DNA of 64,000 nucleotides from Limonium bicolor (Eukaryota; Streptophyta; Magnoliopsida; Caryophyllales; Plumbaginaceae): NCBI GenBank assembly GCA_023374045.1, contig CM041780.1, positions 35,011,765 to 35,075,764 on the forward strand, in the 5' to 3' direction. Shown here piece after piece: positions 1 to 12,093 of the stretch (positions within the stretch are counted from its first letter, which is position 1; every line of letters starts with the position of its first letter). The position numbers and the translations under genes were made by a program. Under the pieces are notes generated by a model. That model worked only from the letters and a program-made list of their open reading frames with translations. It did no database searches and had not been told where the DNA came from.

Positions 1-578
1 GAACATTTAGTTTGTATAATTCATGAAATGAATGGATGAAGATGAAGTGTGTATGTACCTTGTAGTGTACTTGTGTAATGTATTATATCTTGTATGGATG
101 TGGATGTGAGTAATGTATTTGTGTGTGGCTTGGATGTGTGACTTCTACTAATTCCTAACTACCTAACTCCTAACGTAAGTATCGAGTAAATTGGAATGAG
201 TAGAAGTCCGATATAGTTTCAGCCACGCGTGAGGATGAGGAGACACAAGAGGTTGGATCCAATTCATGGCTCTTAAACTTTTCCACGGCCCAAACCCCTT
301 AAATGTGTAGCATCCTGGATTAGTGAGCCAAGTAAAACCCGGTGGTGGGACGGTGTAGTCCCTGCCCGGAGGTCCCGTCGACTTGACTTGAGTAAGTAGT
401 AAGTAAGTAAGTAAAGTATGTATGAGTAATGGTCTTGGCTGGTGTAAGTCATTGACCCCGAGTAAAAGAGTAATCTCCACCCGATTAACCCAGGTGGACA
501 AATGGAGCTAACAGTATTGTGTATGTATTGTGTATGCGTATTTCGGTGAAGGTAAGTATGTATTGGTTGACTTGTATT

Positions 579-619
579 GAAATTCCCCTAAATTAATTTA
601 AATTAATTTAGGGGATTTC
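579..619. repeat. Near-perfect palindrome
   Basis: Two 20-21 nt arms meet without a spacer. Each arm runs GAAAT(T)CCCCTAAATTAATT and its reverse complement, with a single extra T in the left arm. DNA or RNA could extrude a hairpin of about 20 bp. No function is evident. Confidence 0.8.
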
Positions 620-3039
620 TTTAATTAAATATTAAATTATTATTATGAATATTAATTATTATATGGAATTGTGAAATTTATTTAGGGGTTTTCTCCTATT
701 TAACCCTAATTATTATATATTATTATATAGTATTATGAATTTAATAATAAGATTTATAAGTCAATAAATCTTGGGAAAATTTCTAAACACTCCAACTATA
801 TTATAAAGATTTTAGGAAGTGTTGGAACGTTGTTTTGAAACTTAAAAGTCAATATAAAATTCTAGAAACCTTAAAGCTTATTAAGCCTTGATAGGGTTGA
901 CTTTTTGAGAATGGTCAAACCAGGCCATGAAACCTATACCAATAAATAGGTTATGGAAAACCATGAAGATCGATAAAAAGAACGTCAAAAATGGATCATC
1001 CTAGCCAAAGTTATGATCAAATGAAGTTTAGAGTCAAAATTTTGAAAAAAAGTGACGTGACAGGGGTTGCTGACTCATCGCGTGTCTCGGGATTCGCGCC
1101 CAGTATACTTAGTCGTTTTATCTGCTAGATTTCCGGAACAGAAAATCAGGTTTTGCCATATCTTGTGACCTTCATAACTTTCTCATCTTAAGGAATTTTT
1201 GAGTGTCGTCTTCTTTGTTGTCTTCTCCTACATTCCCTCTAAACAACCATAACTCACACAAACCCTAACTCGTTCTGAATCAACTGGAAAATCGAATCAA
1301 AGTAGCCACCCTGCAAAAACCGTAACTGCAGTTTCAGTTTTTCCCTTCGAATCAGGTAACTTCGACTAGCCATAACGTCTTCGTTTCTCATCCAAATTTC
1401 ATGTTCTTTAGCTCGTTTTGAAGAGCTCTAATCCCTCTAAAACTTTCATGTTGATGACCTAAGCCAATTCCCAACCGTTCAGAAGAACAAGGTGTCTAAA
1501 GTTTCGGTTTCGCCAGCACATAAAATCATACCGAAACTGTAAGGTATAAACTCGTGACTTGCGACCTTAATTGCTTTCTGTGTGTTGTGAGTAAGGATTA
1601 GTTCTTGTTATCAATATGTAGAGGTAAGTTTGCTCTTTCGATTAAGCCCTTATGCATAGCCTAACTCGATCTGTACTGCAAGTTATAGATCCTCAAAGTC
1701 GGCTTGGTGAACTGCTCGAAAACTCGAATTTTTCCAGAACTTCAGATTCGAATTCCCCCGTTTTTGCAACTCCGGTGAGTTTCCGATCAAATTGCTCCGA
1801 TATTGCTGTTCGTAGTCATGTTACCGGCCTTACCCATGTTCCAATTTAATCAATTACGTGTTAGATTAGGAGAATTTGACAGATTAGTTTTCGAATCGAA
1901 CTATAAACCCTAACTTCGAACTGATATCGAATCCCGTTGAATCTTGCATATTAGTTGGAGAAATTAGCATCATTAGAACCGAAATTCGATTTCGAAACCA
2001 TAGAAACAAGAATCACTCGATTTCATTCTGTAGATTAGGAGATAATCGAGATTTAGTAGTCGGGTTGGGTTTAGCTTTCGCTGATGAACTCAGCGTTCAG
2101 GGGCTGTCCGATCTCGTTTTAAAAGATTGGACGGCCGAGATTAGATCGGGTAATTAAATAATGTTATAAGTTTCTATAAATTTTAGTAAATAGCCCTAAC
2201 TTGTTGAGTTAATTTAAATACCTTCCCGAATGTGTTTTGACTTGAAATTTTAACCAATGATTCCTTATTTAATCTAGTTTATTTTGATGTAAATTATTAT
2301 GGTTTTGGAGTTTTTAAACATAAGTTATGATTTTTGCAAGTTACGGGTTTTCTGGAATTATTTGGCTAAATTAAAAGGATATTTTTACGAAATAAAATTT
2401 TTATAATATGTATAAAATGTTATAGTTACTGTATATTAAATTTGGGAATTTTTGGGCAATGGTAAATGGTTTTAAAAATTGTGTTTATGAGTTTTTCATA
2501 AGAATAACTTATAATATAAGGTTTTTAATGTAACCAAAAATTTAAGTATGGTTTGTTAATAAACTTTTTAAGCTGGGAAAATATGGAACACTAAATTAAC
2601 ATTTTATAACAGTAAGTTTATAAATGTTTAGGTATTAGTTTTTAATAGAAGTGAAATTATTTACATATATGTATATATACATATTTAAGTAGAAACTTAT
2701 GTAAATCAAGGAATTTAATTATTTTACGTTTTATTTGCTATATTATATGGGAGTTAATATTTTTAATTAAAACTAAGGGAGATATGAATATAATATATAT
2801 TTACATATATATAAAAGGGAGTAAAGTAGTAACTTAGGGTAAAACAGGAAGCTAATAAATTAACACTTATAATAACTAAATATTATAAGAGCTAGTATCC
2901 TATGATATAGTTAAAGGAAATACTTTATGAAACATACATGGATGCAGTTTAAGGTTGTAGTAATAAGATAGTTTAAATATAATAAGTTATATGGGGGGGA
3001 TGTCTTAGTTAGATGCTAATACAGGTATACTTATATATA

Positions 3040-3139
3040 CTCCCTCCTATTCAAAATATCTGTCGTTTTACAGATCAATCTGGACTTAAATCTGTCTAGA
3101 TTCATCTCTAAAACGACAGATATTTTGAACAGGAGGGAG
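3040..3139. mobile_element. Stowaway-like MITE, 100 bp
   Basis: The element starts CTCCCTCC and ends GGAGGGAG. It is flanked by the dinucleotide TA at 3038-3039 and 3140-3141, the target duplication expected of Tc1/mariner-type Stowaway MITEs. The terminal inverted repeats are about 31 nt with one mismatch, so nearly two thirds of the element folds into one long hairpin. It has no coding capacity and depends on a transposase supplied elsewhere. Confidence 0.85.
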
Positions 3140-4324
3140 TATAAAATAAGTAAGGGAAAACATTTTATTTATTAAACCATATATCGGTTGTGGTATACCT
3201 AAAAGTTATTAAACATAATTAAATACAATTAAATTCTCTAAAAATCTTATGGATAAATCTTAATACATAAAAAATATTTATAAGTATGTATATAAATAAA
3301 TACATTAAAATAGATGTGGGAAATAATATTCCTTGTGGTAGTTATAATAAGTAGAATATATATATGTTAAACCTTAGGTTTTAATCGGTGTGAAATTAAA
3401 TAGTCACTATTGACTTACGGGTTTAATTACACAACATAATTGTAACACGGTCTTGGGCTAACCTACTAAGCCCAAGTCTATGAACTCCAAAAGCCCACTT
3501 AAACAATTCAAAGAGAGTTTGGGCCACTCTCAGGAATAAATTCTAAATCGTTCTAAACTAAACGAAATGGGCCTAGTAAAGGATTTAATTAACAAGTCAA
3601 GCCCGAATCTTTGTGAGAGAATAATGGTAAACCTGGAACTACTAGTCAGTAAGGAAAGAAGGTTATTTAGTTTATAAGTCCCTTAACTAATCGGCACTTG
3701 GAACACCTTAATTATAGGTTACTATTGGTGAATCACTTATTCGAGTTATTTACTGTTCTTCACTTACCAGGTACGATTTCTCGTACTCCGATATTTTTGC
3801 TGATTGACTTGTGGAATGTTTTGGAAAATGCTAACTGACTTTAAGAGGAATTTCTAAAAAGGAAATGGTTGTGAGACTAACTCAGCTTGTGTGACTAACT
3901 GAGCCTTGAATGTGAAACTTACATGGGTATTGGTTCCTTCTTTTTGGTTGTTCCATTAGACATTGACTGCTTAGGGTTTACGCTTCTGCACTCTGTAGGA
4001 CTGAGTGTTTTGGTATTGCTCTGGGTAGTTAGTGATCTGGTGGGAATTTGGAAAAGGTCAATCTTGGAAATTCTTCTTTCGACTCTGGATATCGTTTCAT
4101 CCATGAGCTGGTTCTTGAGGTTTCGACGTGCGCGCGTCTTCAATGGTAATAGTGAGGGGTTGTATATCCCCTGTCCCAAAAACGGACGTGATAGACAGTG
4201 AGGGGCTGTATATCCCTGTAACACCCCAACCCGAAATCCAATAACCTGTACGATGATAGCTCCCAAAGATAACTAGAAATGCAGCGGGAAATATATACAT
4301 AACAACGGGTGGTGCTACAACGCC

Positions 4325-4346
4325 GCTAGTCACCCATGTGACTAAC
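4325..4346 (-). promoter_or_regulatory. Conserved R/U5 stem-loop, LARD3 version
   Basis: The arms GCTAGTCAC and GTGACTAAC flank the loop CCAT. In the minus-strand RNA all nine positions can pair, one as a U-G wobble. It lies about 110 nt from the LTR end, like the LARD1 and LARD2 versions. Confidence 0.65.
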
Positions 4347-4963
4347 AAGGCTAACTCCAATACAACTTACAAATGATGCGGTCTGAGCGCTGAATACAAA
4401 CCTCTTAAAACAACAAAAGACAATAATAAAGGTACGGTACTTGTAAAATGATTCCGGTGATAACAGTCCCCTGTCTTAATTCTACCCCGCCTACACTCGG
4501 TCGGGTCAACTCTTCATTCTTCAGGTACCTGGAATTGTTTAGCCATGAAATGGCTCAGCAAAATAATTTGTCGGTATGAAAAACATGCAGCCCACAAGCT
4601 ACTAGGCCACACCAACTATTTTGTCGAATACATGCAAGTCATTTTATAAAGCTGTAAATAAGCATCGTAACATAATCATAACAAGCATCCATACAAGGAT
4701 AACAATGTCACACATAACAAGACTGCAGAAGGTCAAGATAGTTGTCCTGTAATTAATCATCGGTAGTCAGATCCTCACAATGGGACTAACATGTATATAA
4801 GAGTACTTCACAACAGTGGAGGTATAGTGACCTAGTTAACCTCCTTCGTGGAGTAAGATAGTCGGGTATGATAAACCCTTAGACGAGATGGGACTCTCGT
4901 ACATTAGGTGGGTAATTAGTCCCTCAGAAGATAACGTAGTTAACTCCTGTACTTTAGAAAGGT

Positions 4964-5117
4964 GGGAATCGAACCCTCGAGAGGAAATAAGTCTTCCTCC
5001 CCACTTGAACTGTTGGGAATTGAACCCTCGAGAGGAATGAAGTCTTCCTCCCCACTTGAACTTATTGGGAATCGAACCCTTGAGAGGAATAAAGTCTTCC
5101 TCCCCACTTGTACTGTT
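4964..5117. repeat. Three-copy tandem repeat, unit 51-52 bp
   Basis: Three consecutive units begin GGGAATCGAACCC or a one-base variant at 4964, 5015 and 5067, and each contains GTCTTCCTCCCCACTTG. It lies within the LARD3 LTR. The units differ at only a few positions. Confidence 0.85.
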
Positions 5118-6388
5118 CCGTCGTGACGTAAATTGTGTAGGAGACGACCTGTGACAGGTACAACTCCGGTAGCATGCATGGCCAGCTCCAACTGGGCTCC
5201 TCGTTCTCGTAGTATAGAATAGTTAAGTGTCACTCAAGGACAATGATCAAGAACACAGTGTGTATTGTCGGTTGTCACGTTTCGGACAACGACGTTTGTT
5301 ATAAAGTGAAGTTAGTGATAAACTTGAGTACAAGTTCTCGGTATAACAAAGTGCAGGTATTTAATCCACTGGTAAGGTAGTGTTGTATGCGTGGGACATA
5401 CACGTTACAGTTAGCAACATCACGCACACAGAATAACACAACAGTGCACAAGAGTAATACAACATTTTACAACAATTATCTTGGTCGTTATTTCAAACAA
5501 CAGATAGCACACAAGCCGGTGTAATCCGGTAGAAAGCAGACTGCAAGAATTCCACACCGTTCACCGTAGACTGTACTTGTTTAGTTCCCGGTCAACGTCT
5601 GGTCAAACAATGTCCTAGAATAGGATTAATCTGAGAGTGTTAATTTATGTAACTCTCGTATAATAATTTCATTGATTCATGAAATGATTTCATATTCGTT
5701 ACTTCATGTGAGGTTTATTTCTTTATACTTAGGTAGTTTCTTTAACCTCCTTTCCTTACTATTATTTAAGGTATTTATATATTTCCAAAACATGTAGTCC
5801 TAATTTATAAGACTTATATTGTGCGGTAATTTCTTTTAATGACCTAATGATTGGATGTATAACTTATTTGTTATTCCTTTTGACTTATCTTTAAATCCTT
5901 TAATGTATATAACTATATATTCATGTACCAATTATGCTACATGTTTTACCATTGTCCAAATGACATAGCAATTTATAATTTTATCAATGACATTTATTGG
6001 TCACATGTTAGTTAATCCTCCTCTTAGCTTTTTCTTAAAATATACTATAGCTCCAAATATTATTTTGTGCTTCCACATTAAATTCCTTTTATTCATTTCC
6101 TTTTGATTTACTTAAAATCTAAAATATATATATTTCATACACATGTATTATTTATGATACTCTATATATAATTGTCTAAATGACATAACCACTTAATAAA
6201 TCTTTAAACTATATTTACATGCCACACATGGACATATTATACCCATATCTTTTATTATTCACAAACTAACCCCGACAAATATTATTTCTTTACAAATGAA
6301 TTACTTGTACTTGTATATCATATAGTTTTAATTTCATAAATCCTTAAATCATAATTTCCTTTTCTATATTTCCTAAATATCCATATAG

Positions 6389-6393
6389 GACCT
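6389..6393. repeat. Left target-site duplication of LARD1 (GACCT)
   Basis: GACCT directly precedes TGTAACACCCC and recurs at 28055-28059 directly after the right LTR. The target is the LARD3 LTR. Confidence 0.85.
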
Positions 6394-6483
6394 TGTAACA
6401 CCCCTACCGCTAATACCGTCATTACCGTACCATACTTACCTTCGCAGCGGATATTACTTACTCAACGGCGGGTGTACAATGCC

Positions 6484-6505
6484 GTTAGTCACCCACGTGA
6501 CTAAC
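6484..6505 (-). promoter_or_regulatory. Conserved R/U5 stem-loop, LARD1 left LTR
   Basis: This is a perfect 9-bp stem, GTTAGTCAC with GTGACTAAC, around a 4-nt loop. It lies about 90 nt from the LTR terminus and therefore in the R/U5 part of the transcript. LARD2 has the same hairpin with a T-A pair replaced by C-G. The loop and stem also create a CACGTG G-box, which is an alternative explanation. Confidence 0.75.
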
Positions 6506-7019
6506 AAGGCGAGTTACAATACTACATACTATCGGTCTGATGAATATGAACATACCGAGTGCTCTACACAATACATTACTTTCCCTTGCATACCAATCCA
6601 TAATTCGATACAACTCCAATACAATACTATACCGAGCATACTACAATCCTTACATTACCGATACAGTTTAAACTTCCAAATTCATACTACGTTACAAATA
6701 CAATTCCCTTTTCTCAACTACCCATGCTTATGTAGCAGTCCCCGTCCTACTCTCTCGTATGGTGAACAGCTTCGGTACCTGCACACTAAAAACGGTCCCC
6801 CTAGGGGGTCAGCTTACGCTGCATATGAAATCCGCATATACCGCGTGCTAACCGCGGTACGCCGACTACTTTGGGTCAGATATACATGGAGTTCATTTTA
6901 CATGCATACATACATACTCATACTACAACAATACAATCAAAGATACCTACATAAATATACAAGTTCAATACTTACTGAAGAAGACAACTCAATAGTCAAC
7001 CATTCGTATTTGTTGTACA

Positions 7020-7325
7020 TTCATTACTCTTCGTACTGTGTTCGATATTCGTTACTCTACTCATACTTACTCCGTACTCTTGCATACTCATCACTCCATG
7101 TTCAATACCTTACTCGTACACGATCCTTACTCTGTACTCGTTACTATACTGGTGCATACTCACTACTCAATTCTCCATACTTACTCTTACATACTCAATA
7201 CTCGATACTTACTCATACGTACTCAATACTCAGTACTCAGTACTCATTACATACTCATACTTGCTTCTTACTCGATACTCATTACTTTACTCATGCGTAC
7301 GCAATACTCAATACTCATTACTTGG
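7020..7325. repeat. TACTCA-rich low-complexity tract in LARD1 LTR
   Basis: Irregular repeats of TACTCA, CATACTCA and ATACTCAATACTC dominate about 300 bp. The counterpart in the right LTR is about 16570-16865, with small indels between copies. Open frames across it are rich in Tyr, Ser, Thr and His purely from the repeat. Confidence 0.8.
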
Positions 7326-8441
7326 CCTCTGGGCGGAGTCATACACAAGACTCACCACCGGACCTACAATACGAGGGCTATACGCTTAGCTCCTCAAATA
7401 CTCAATGTCCGTTCCTACCGGACTACTCAAATTCCCAACACTCTTCTCTCAGAGCACAATATAATCTCATGGATCACCCTAGAAGTATCTCTCTTGATAA
7501 CCTCCACCAGCTTAGGGAATTACTACCGACTAGTATCCTCAGATTTAAGGATTTCCCCAACATATCAAATACTCTCATGTTCGGGACATACTTACATCAG
7601 TCGGGTCCTCTCATAATGGGTCGACTAATTGCTAAGGGGTTTGGAGATCCCTCATCATTCTTTACTACTCTCATGGTTCATGTCTTGCACCAAGATTAAT
7701 TCCTCTAATAGAGGTTACTGATATACTTCCACTACTTATTATTTGTGGATTATTCATTTCAATTCTCCAACCGTTATCGGGAGGGTATTACTCCCGTACA
7801 CTCTCTCACATTCTTGTGAGTTTCGTTGGGTTGCATTACGTTTGTTGATTGTTAGTTTAGCGCGTTGCTATGGTTCCATTAATTCACAACCTGACTCTTA
7901 CTACGAGCCACCACACAACAAGACTCATCTAGGAGTCGTACTACGCACCAAATGAAGCCACACAATCAATCAAGAAGGGTTAGCTCACACAACATACAGC
8001 AAGACATGTAATGAAAGGCAATAAACCGTTTTCATGCTTTAGTCTTGATTAGCCGGCATACAGCACACAAATCAACGTAACTCGGTTAGCATACGGGGCA
8101 TGAGGAAATCATACCTTTCACCGGGGTTAGCTTTACCGTGTGTTCCCTTGTTCCTCGGTTCACACTTGTTCCACTGATAATGTTTCCAACATGGTTATTA
8201 ATACTATGTTCATACGATACACAATTAATTACTACTCCCGTACTTACCCCGTTATCCCGGTATACATAGTTTTACTTATGTCAATTTATGTTCTTACTTC
8301 TCACTCTCTTACTACACTTGTTTACACTCCTTAAGACCTTTAAATATCACCAAACAAGGCCTTAACAACTTCTATAACCATTACCATTCACTTCCCCATC
8401 ATTAGGCATCTTTAAAACACATTCTGCTACAATTTTTGCAT

Positions 8442-8537
8442 GGTCCGGGTTTGTAAACCCGGACCACCCCCTGGGATGGCCTTCTGCCTAGTTTTTGCTA
8501 TGGTCCGGGTTTGCGTACCGATTTGCAAACCCGGACC
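8442..8537 (-). repeat. Two GGTCCGGG hairpins in the left LARD1 LTR
   Basis: The first hairpin (8442-8465) is a perfect 24-nt palindromic hairpin with arms GGTCCGGGTTT and AAACCCGGACC. The second (8502-8537) has 13-nt arms, GGTCCGGGTTTGC and GCAAACCCGGACC, around a 10-nt loop. The right LTR has three hairpins at the same place. LARD2 has a similar cluster with different distal stems. Confidence 0.85.
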
Positions 8538-10691
8538 ACCCCTGGAACTGTCAAAATTTACCATTTTCCATCAGTTTTCAATCCCTAATTTACCTCTAAT
8601 CATTTCCTAATCTTTCCACATGTTTTCTACATGTTTAAGCATCCTAAATCATGCCTTAATCCAGTCCCAAACCTCCTCAACACATTAGTCAAATCCTTAC
8701 CCAATACTTACTCCATTTCTACAGATTTTTCTTCCTCTCTGTTACAGTTAGCACACATGTGCATTTCCTACACCTCTCTTTGTGTTTTGCATCTTGTCCT
8801 AACTTCATCTTACCATTCCAATTCCTTTCCAATCAATTTCACTACCTATACCAAAGTCCAACTCTCTTTTTACCAAGTCTTGCACACTAGTTTTTCCTAG
8901 TTTCTACAATGTGTTTTTGATACTCTTTGCTACAAATTTTTTCTTTCTCACTTCTCATACTACCTACCATTCCATAGTTACTAAACATCTCTACTAAACC
9001 CAATACACACCTTGGTTCTCCCATTCACCAAGTCATTCTTTAATGCGCAATTCCTACCAAAATTTTGCCATAGTTCACTTACTTTTCTTACATCCTCAAA
9101 TACACATTCCCTCATCAAATTCAACCTAAAGCTAGCCACACCCAACAAGGGTCCTACCAGCACACAAGGTTCATACAAAATTCCTCCAAAGCATATACAC
9201 AACTCTCCAAGCCCAATACAATTCATTAACATAAATACATGACACTTTGGCCCTTGCTTTGGAATTCAATTTCACAACTTCCTCCAATACCAAGCAAGCA
9301 TATTTTCTCACATGTTTTGGGTTCATTGATTCATTTACCCATCCCATTATCCTAATACATATAGATAGTGCATTAAGATAGGTTTTTCTTACCTTGAGAT
9401 CACAATTCTTCTTTTAAGTCCTCCACCTCTCCTCTTCTCCATTCTCGGTCAAGTTGAGCAATGGGGTTACCAAACCCCAAGCCAACATTCAAGAACACAA
9501 AATAGATACAATTAAACTCCTTAACCCATTGGATAACTCTAATTCAATGAAAGGGCTTAAATGCCATTAGTTAGGATTTTACCTTGGAGCTTTTAAGAGG
9601 GGTTTCAAGCCTTGAATACAAGGGGGAGTTCTTCCACCATTGGGAGTTGAAATCAAGCTCAATCCATGAGGAAAAACAAGGCATTACTAAGAGGCAAAAT
9701 CGGTCAAGAATGAAGAGTGAAGAAAAATTGATTTTTCTTGAAACTTTTTACCTTAGGAGGAAGAGGAGACTCCATGCTTCGAAATGGTGTCATTTATTCT
9801 CCAAATGCTCAAAACCCATGGAGATGAAGTTGCTCATTTTCGGATTTTGAAAGGATAGAAATGTAGAGCTTGAAGAGGGGAGTTCAAATATGTAATTTAT
9901 TTTTGATTTGGAGTTGTAATGGGGCTTGGGCAAGCTTGGAGTTGTGAGCTGCCATGGATGAGCTGCAAAATCGCAAGGAGGAAGGAGGAGGAATCGGCAG
10001 AGAGAAGAGGAAGCAGTACGTGGGGAAAAGAAATGAGGGGAGAGAGAAAGGTAAAATGCTTTTACCTTACTTTTTACTATTTGCTTTTTACTTTATTTTT
10101 TTCTCTTTTATTTCTAGCTAGTTTAAGTGTGTGAGAGAGCTAGTTACTCTCTTAAAAACCGGCCCACTAATATACATGAGCTGGGAGCGTTTTTCGTCTT
10201 TTACAAAAAATGCTCGTTAATTTACCCGGTTTAGCACTATTCACTAACCGGGCCCGTTTTCCGGAATTTTCTCGTTTCTTTATTTTTATTGGTTATTAAG
10301 CTTCCATAAAGGCTTAATAATTATTATTTAATGATTTATAATTTTTACGGGTTCGTTCGACCACTTAAAATCACGTTTTTGGGTTCCCTCGAAAAACGTG
10401 CGCTAAAGCTCTTTTAGCGTTTTAATGCATTTCTTGGATCCGTTTTCTTCGGGAATCGTTCCCGTATACTAATTAGGCATGAATAAGCCTTAGGAATCCT
10501 TACGATACTATAACCGAGGTCTCGTACCTCCTATGGTTATTTAACGCTTATTTTAGCGTTTTCCGCTTTCTAAGCGTTCTTCTCATTTCTTTTGGATTTA
10601 TTTTCCTTACCAAAATTACTTAGGCGCTATTAGGGCCTTAAATACTATATTAGAATAATATAATCACCATTTTTAAGTTCGGGGTATTTCA

Positions 10692-10708
10692 ATCAACCCC
10701 CCTTAAAG
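10692..10708 (-). other. LARD1 3' polypurine tract
   Basis: The minus-strand sequence CTTTAAGGGGGGTTGAT abuts the LTR start TGAAATACC. This is the expected primer for plus-strand DNA synthesis. Confidence 0.85.
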
Positions 10709-11484
10709 AACTTTGCCCTCAAAGTTGGTGAATCTAATACTGTTACTTGTACATATACTCTATGCTAAGGTTATGACCTCTACATATAACTTTTCAAACT
10801 CCAAATGTCTGACATGATGCATACTACGCATCCAAACAGCATGTCACTGCATGCATAGCAATCAAAAATATCCGTTTTACTTCTCTCCAAGGGGGTCCAT
10901 CCGCAGACAATTAGGTACAATCCTCCCCCAATGGTGAGTGATCCCTCAGGTACCGGTCACGTTTGAACACTTACGCTTTCTGGTTCACGGCCGTCATGAC
11001 TTGAGCACTTACGCTTTCTGGCTCTACGGTCCTTTGGTTCTGATCAAATTCATTTGCACATATAGAGATCCTCAGGCACTTACTCATACTTACTTACTCA
11101 TACTTTACTCATACTTACTCATACTTACTCGGGACTACACTGCCCCAGTGCCCTTGGAAAAATACAAAACACACACACTGTTACCGTACACCCGGTGTAG
11201 TGGTTTCAAACTACTCTACACTTCCACAGACTCAAAACTAGCTTCACCTCCTATGGTTTCGACCGGATACCCGTGCCTAGGCATGGAGGATCCACTAGCG
11301 CCCGTGGAAGCGGTTTTAAAACCGATCCTCATTCTCAAGTTTGAAGAAAACGTTGTACCAAATTAGTTTTAGAAATTCGTTTTAGAAACTTGCATACATC
11401 TCCCAAATTCCATTTATGATGATTATGCCTATTACTAGTGTTATTACTGTGACCACTTAAGGGAGCTTCCAGAGTCCTTCAACC

Positions 11485-11503
11485 CCAATGTGATCAGCAT
11501 TGG
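11485..11503 (-). ncRNA. Covarying stem-loop with palindromic loop, LARD1
   Basis: The stem is CCAATG with CATTGG and the loop is TGATCAG. The loop contains the self-complementary hexamer TGATCA. LARD2 has CTGATG/CATCAG with the identical loop, and LARD3 has CTGACG/CGTCAG. The changed stem positions are paired in every version. A kissing-loop role is possible. Confidence 0.65.
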
Positions 11504-12093
11504 TGTTGAATTATCCTTCCACTCCAATTTGTGTTCGGCTTCCCTTGATCGCTAGCAAATCAAGTTCCACTTCCCACCTCAATACAAACAGACAGCTCGT
11601 CAAACCTTATTTCGTTTTCTATCTTTTTAATCTTGCTACTCATAATCACACACATACATTTTCCAATTTATATGATTCACTTACTTACTTACTAATCGTC
11701 TCACGGAATATTACTACATCTTCTCAAACTACTATACTTAGGAAATTCATGGGTATAATGTCCCATTAATTTACTATACTCCAATTTAACTCATAAAATA
11801 CATCAGTTGTACACCGATTTATACTCATTACATACATCGGTTCCATACCGATTTATACTCCTCAAGTCTCCCATACATACTCATTCCTCATACTATTACC
11901 AATCGGGTTCTCATTCCCCTGGAGTTTCTCTACTCCTTTTCCTATACTTACTTCTCAAATAACTACAATTACACGATGAGTGAATACAAATGTTTATGTA
12001 ACATAAGTATCAATCATCAAAACAATTCCTTTTGCGCTATGCGCATTGTAGTTTACGCACCTGTCACATAAAACGTACATTTCACGGTTTTGC

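Larger units (their letters stand above)
1..4216. other. AT-rich flank outside the outermost LARD, unclassified
   Basis: No open reading frame here resembles a known protein; the longest is a 112-codon minus-strand frame at 163-501 that I do not recognise. The sequence is AT-rich, especially 2150-3420, and reads like old repeat or LTR-type DNA, but I could find no terminal dinucleotides, PBS or PPT that would define an element. It contains a palindrome (579-619) and a MITE (3040-3139). Just before LARD3 there is a short duplicated motif, GTGAGGGG(T/C)TGTATATCCC, at 4152-4170 and 4199-4216; LARD3 is inserted immediately after the second copy. It could be a plus-oriented LTR truncated by the window edge, which is a guess. 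Confidence 0.4.
6394..10691 (-). repeat. LARD1 3' LTR (left copy)
   Basis: It runs from TGTAACACCCC to GGGGTATTTCA on the plus strand, that is TGAAATACCCC to GGGGTGTTACA in element sense. It holds the U5 stem-loop, a TACTCA-rich tract, the GGTCCGGG hairpins and the intact target site of the Athila-type element (CCGGTATACATAG, about 8262-8274). Several open frames here, the longest 406 codons, are translations of the TACTCA repeats and not genes. Confidence 0.88.

Noticed and set aside
163..501. 112-codon minus-strand frame near the window start
   Set aside because: No recognisable domain, in repeat-like DNA; no support for a host gene.
6479..7699. 406-codon open frame on the plus strand, with a 247-codon partner at 16033-16776
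   Set aside because: It is a translation of LTR sequence and of TACTCA repeats, rich in Tyr, Ser, Thr and His. The sister LTR breaks the frame, and it is antisense to the element.
9012..9242. Paired sense and antisense frames in the LARD1 LTR (8981-9242, repeated at 26346-26607)
   Set aside because: They overlap on opposite strands, lie in the LTR, and have no similarity to known proteins that I can recognise.
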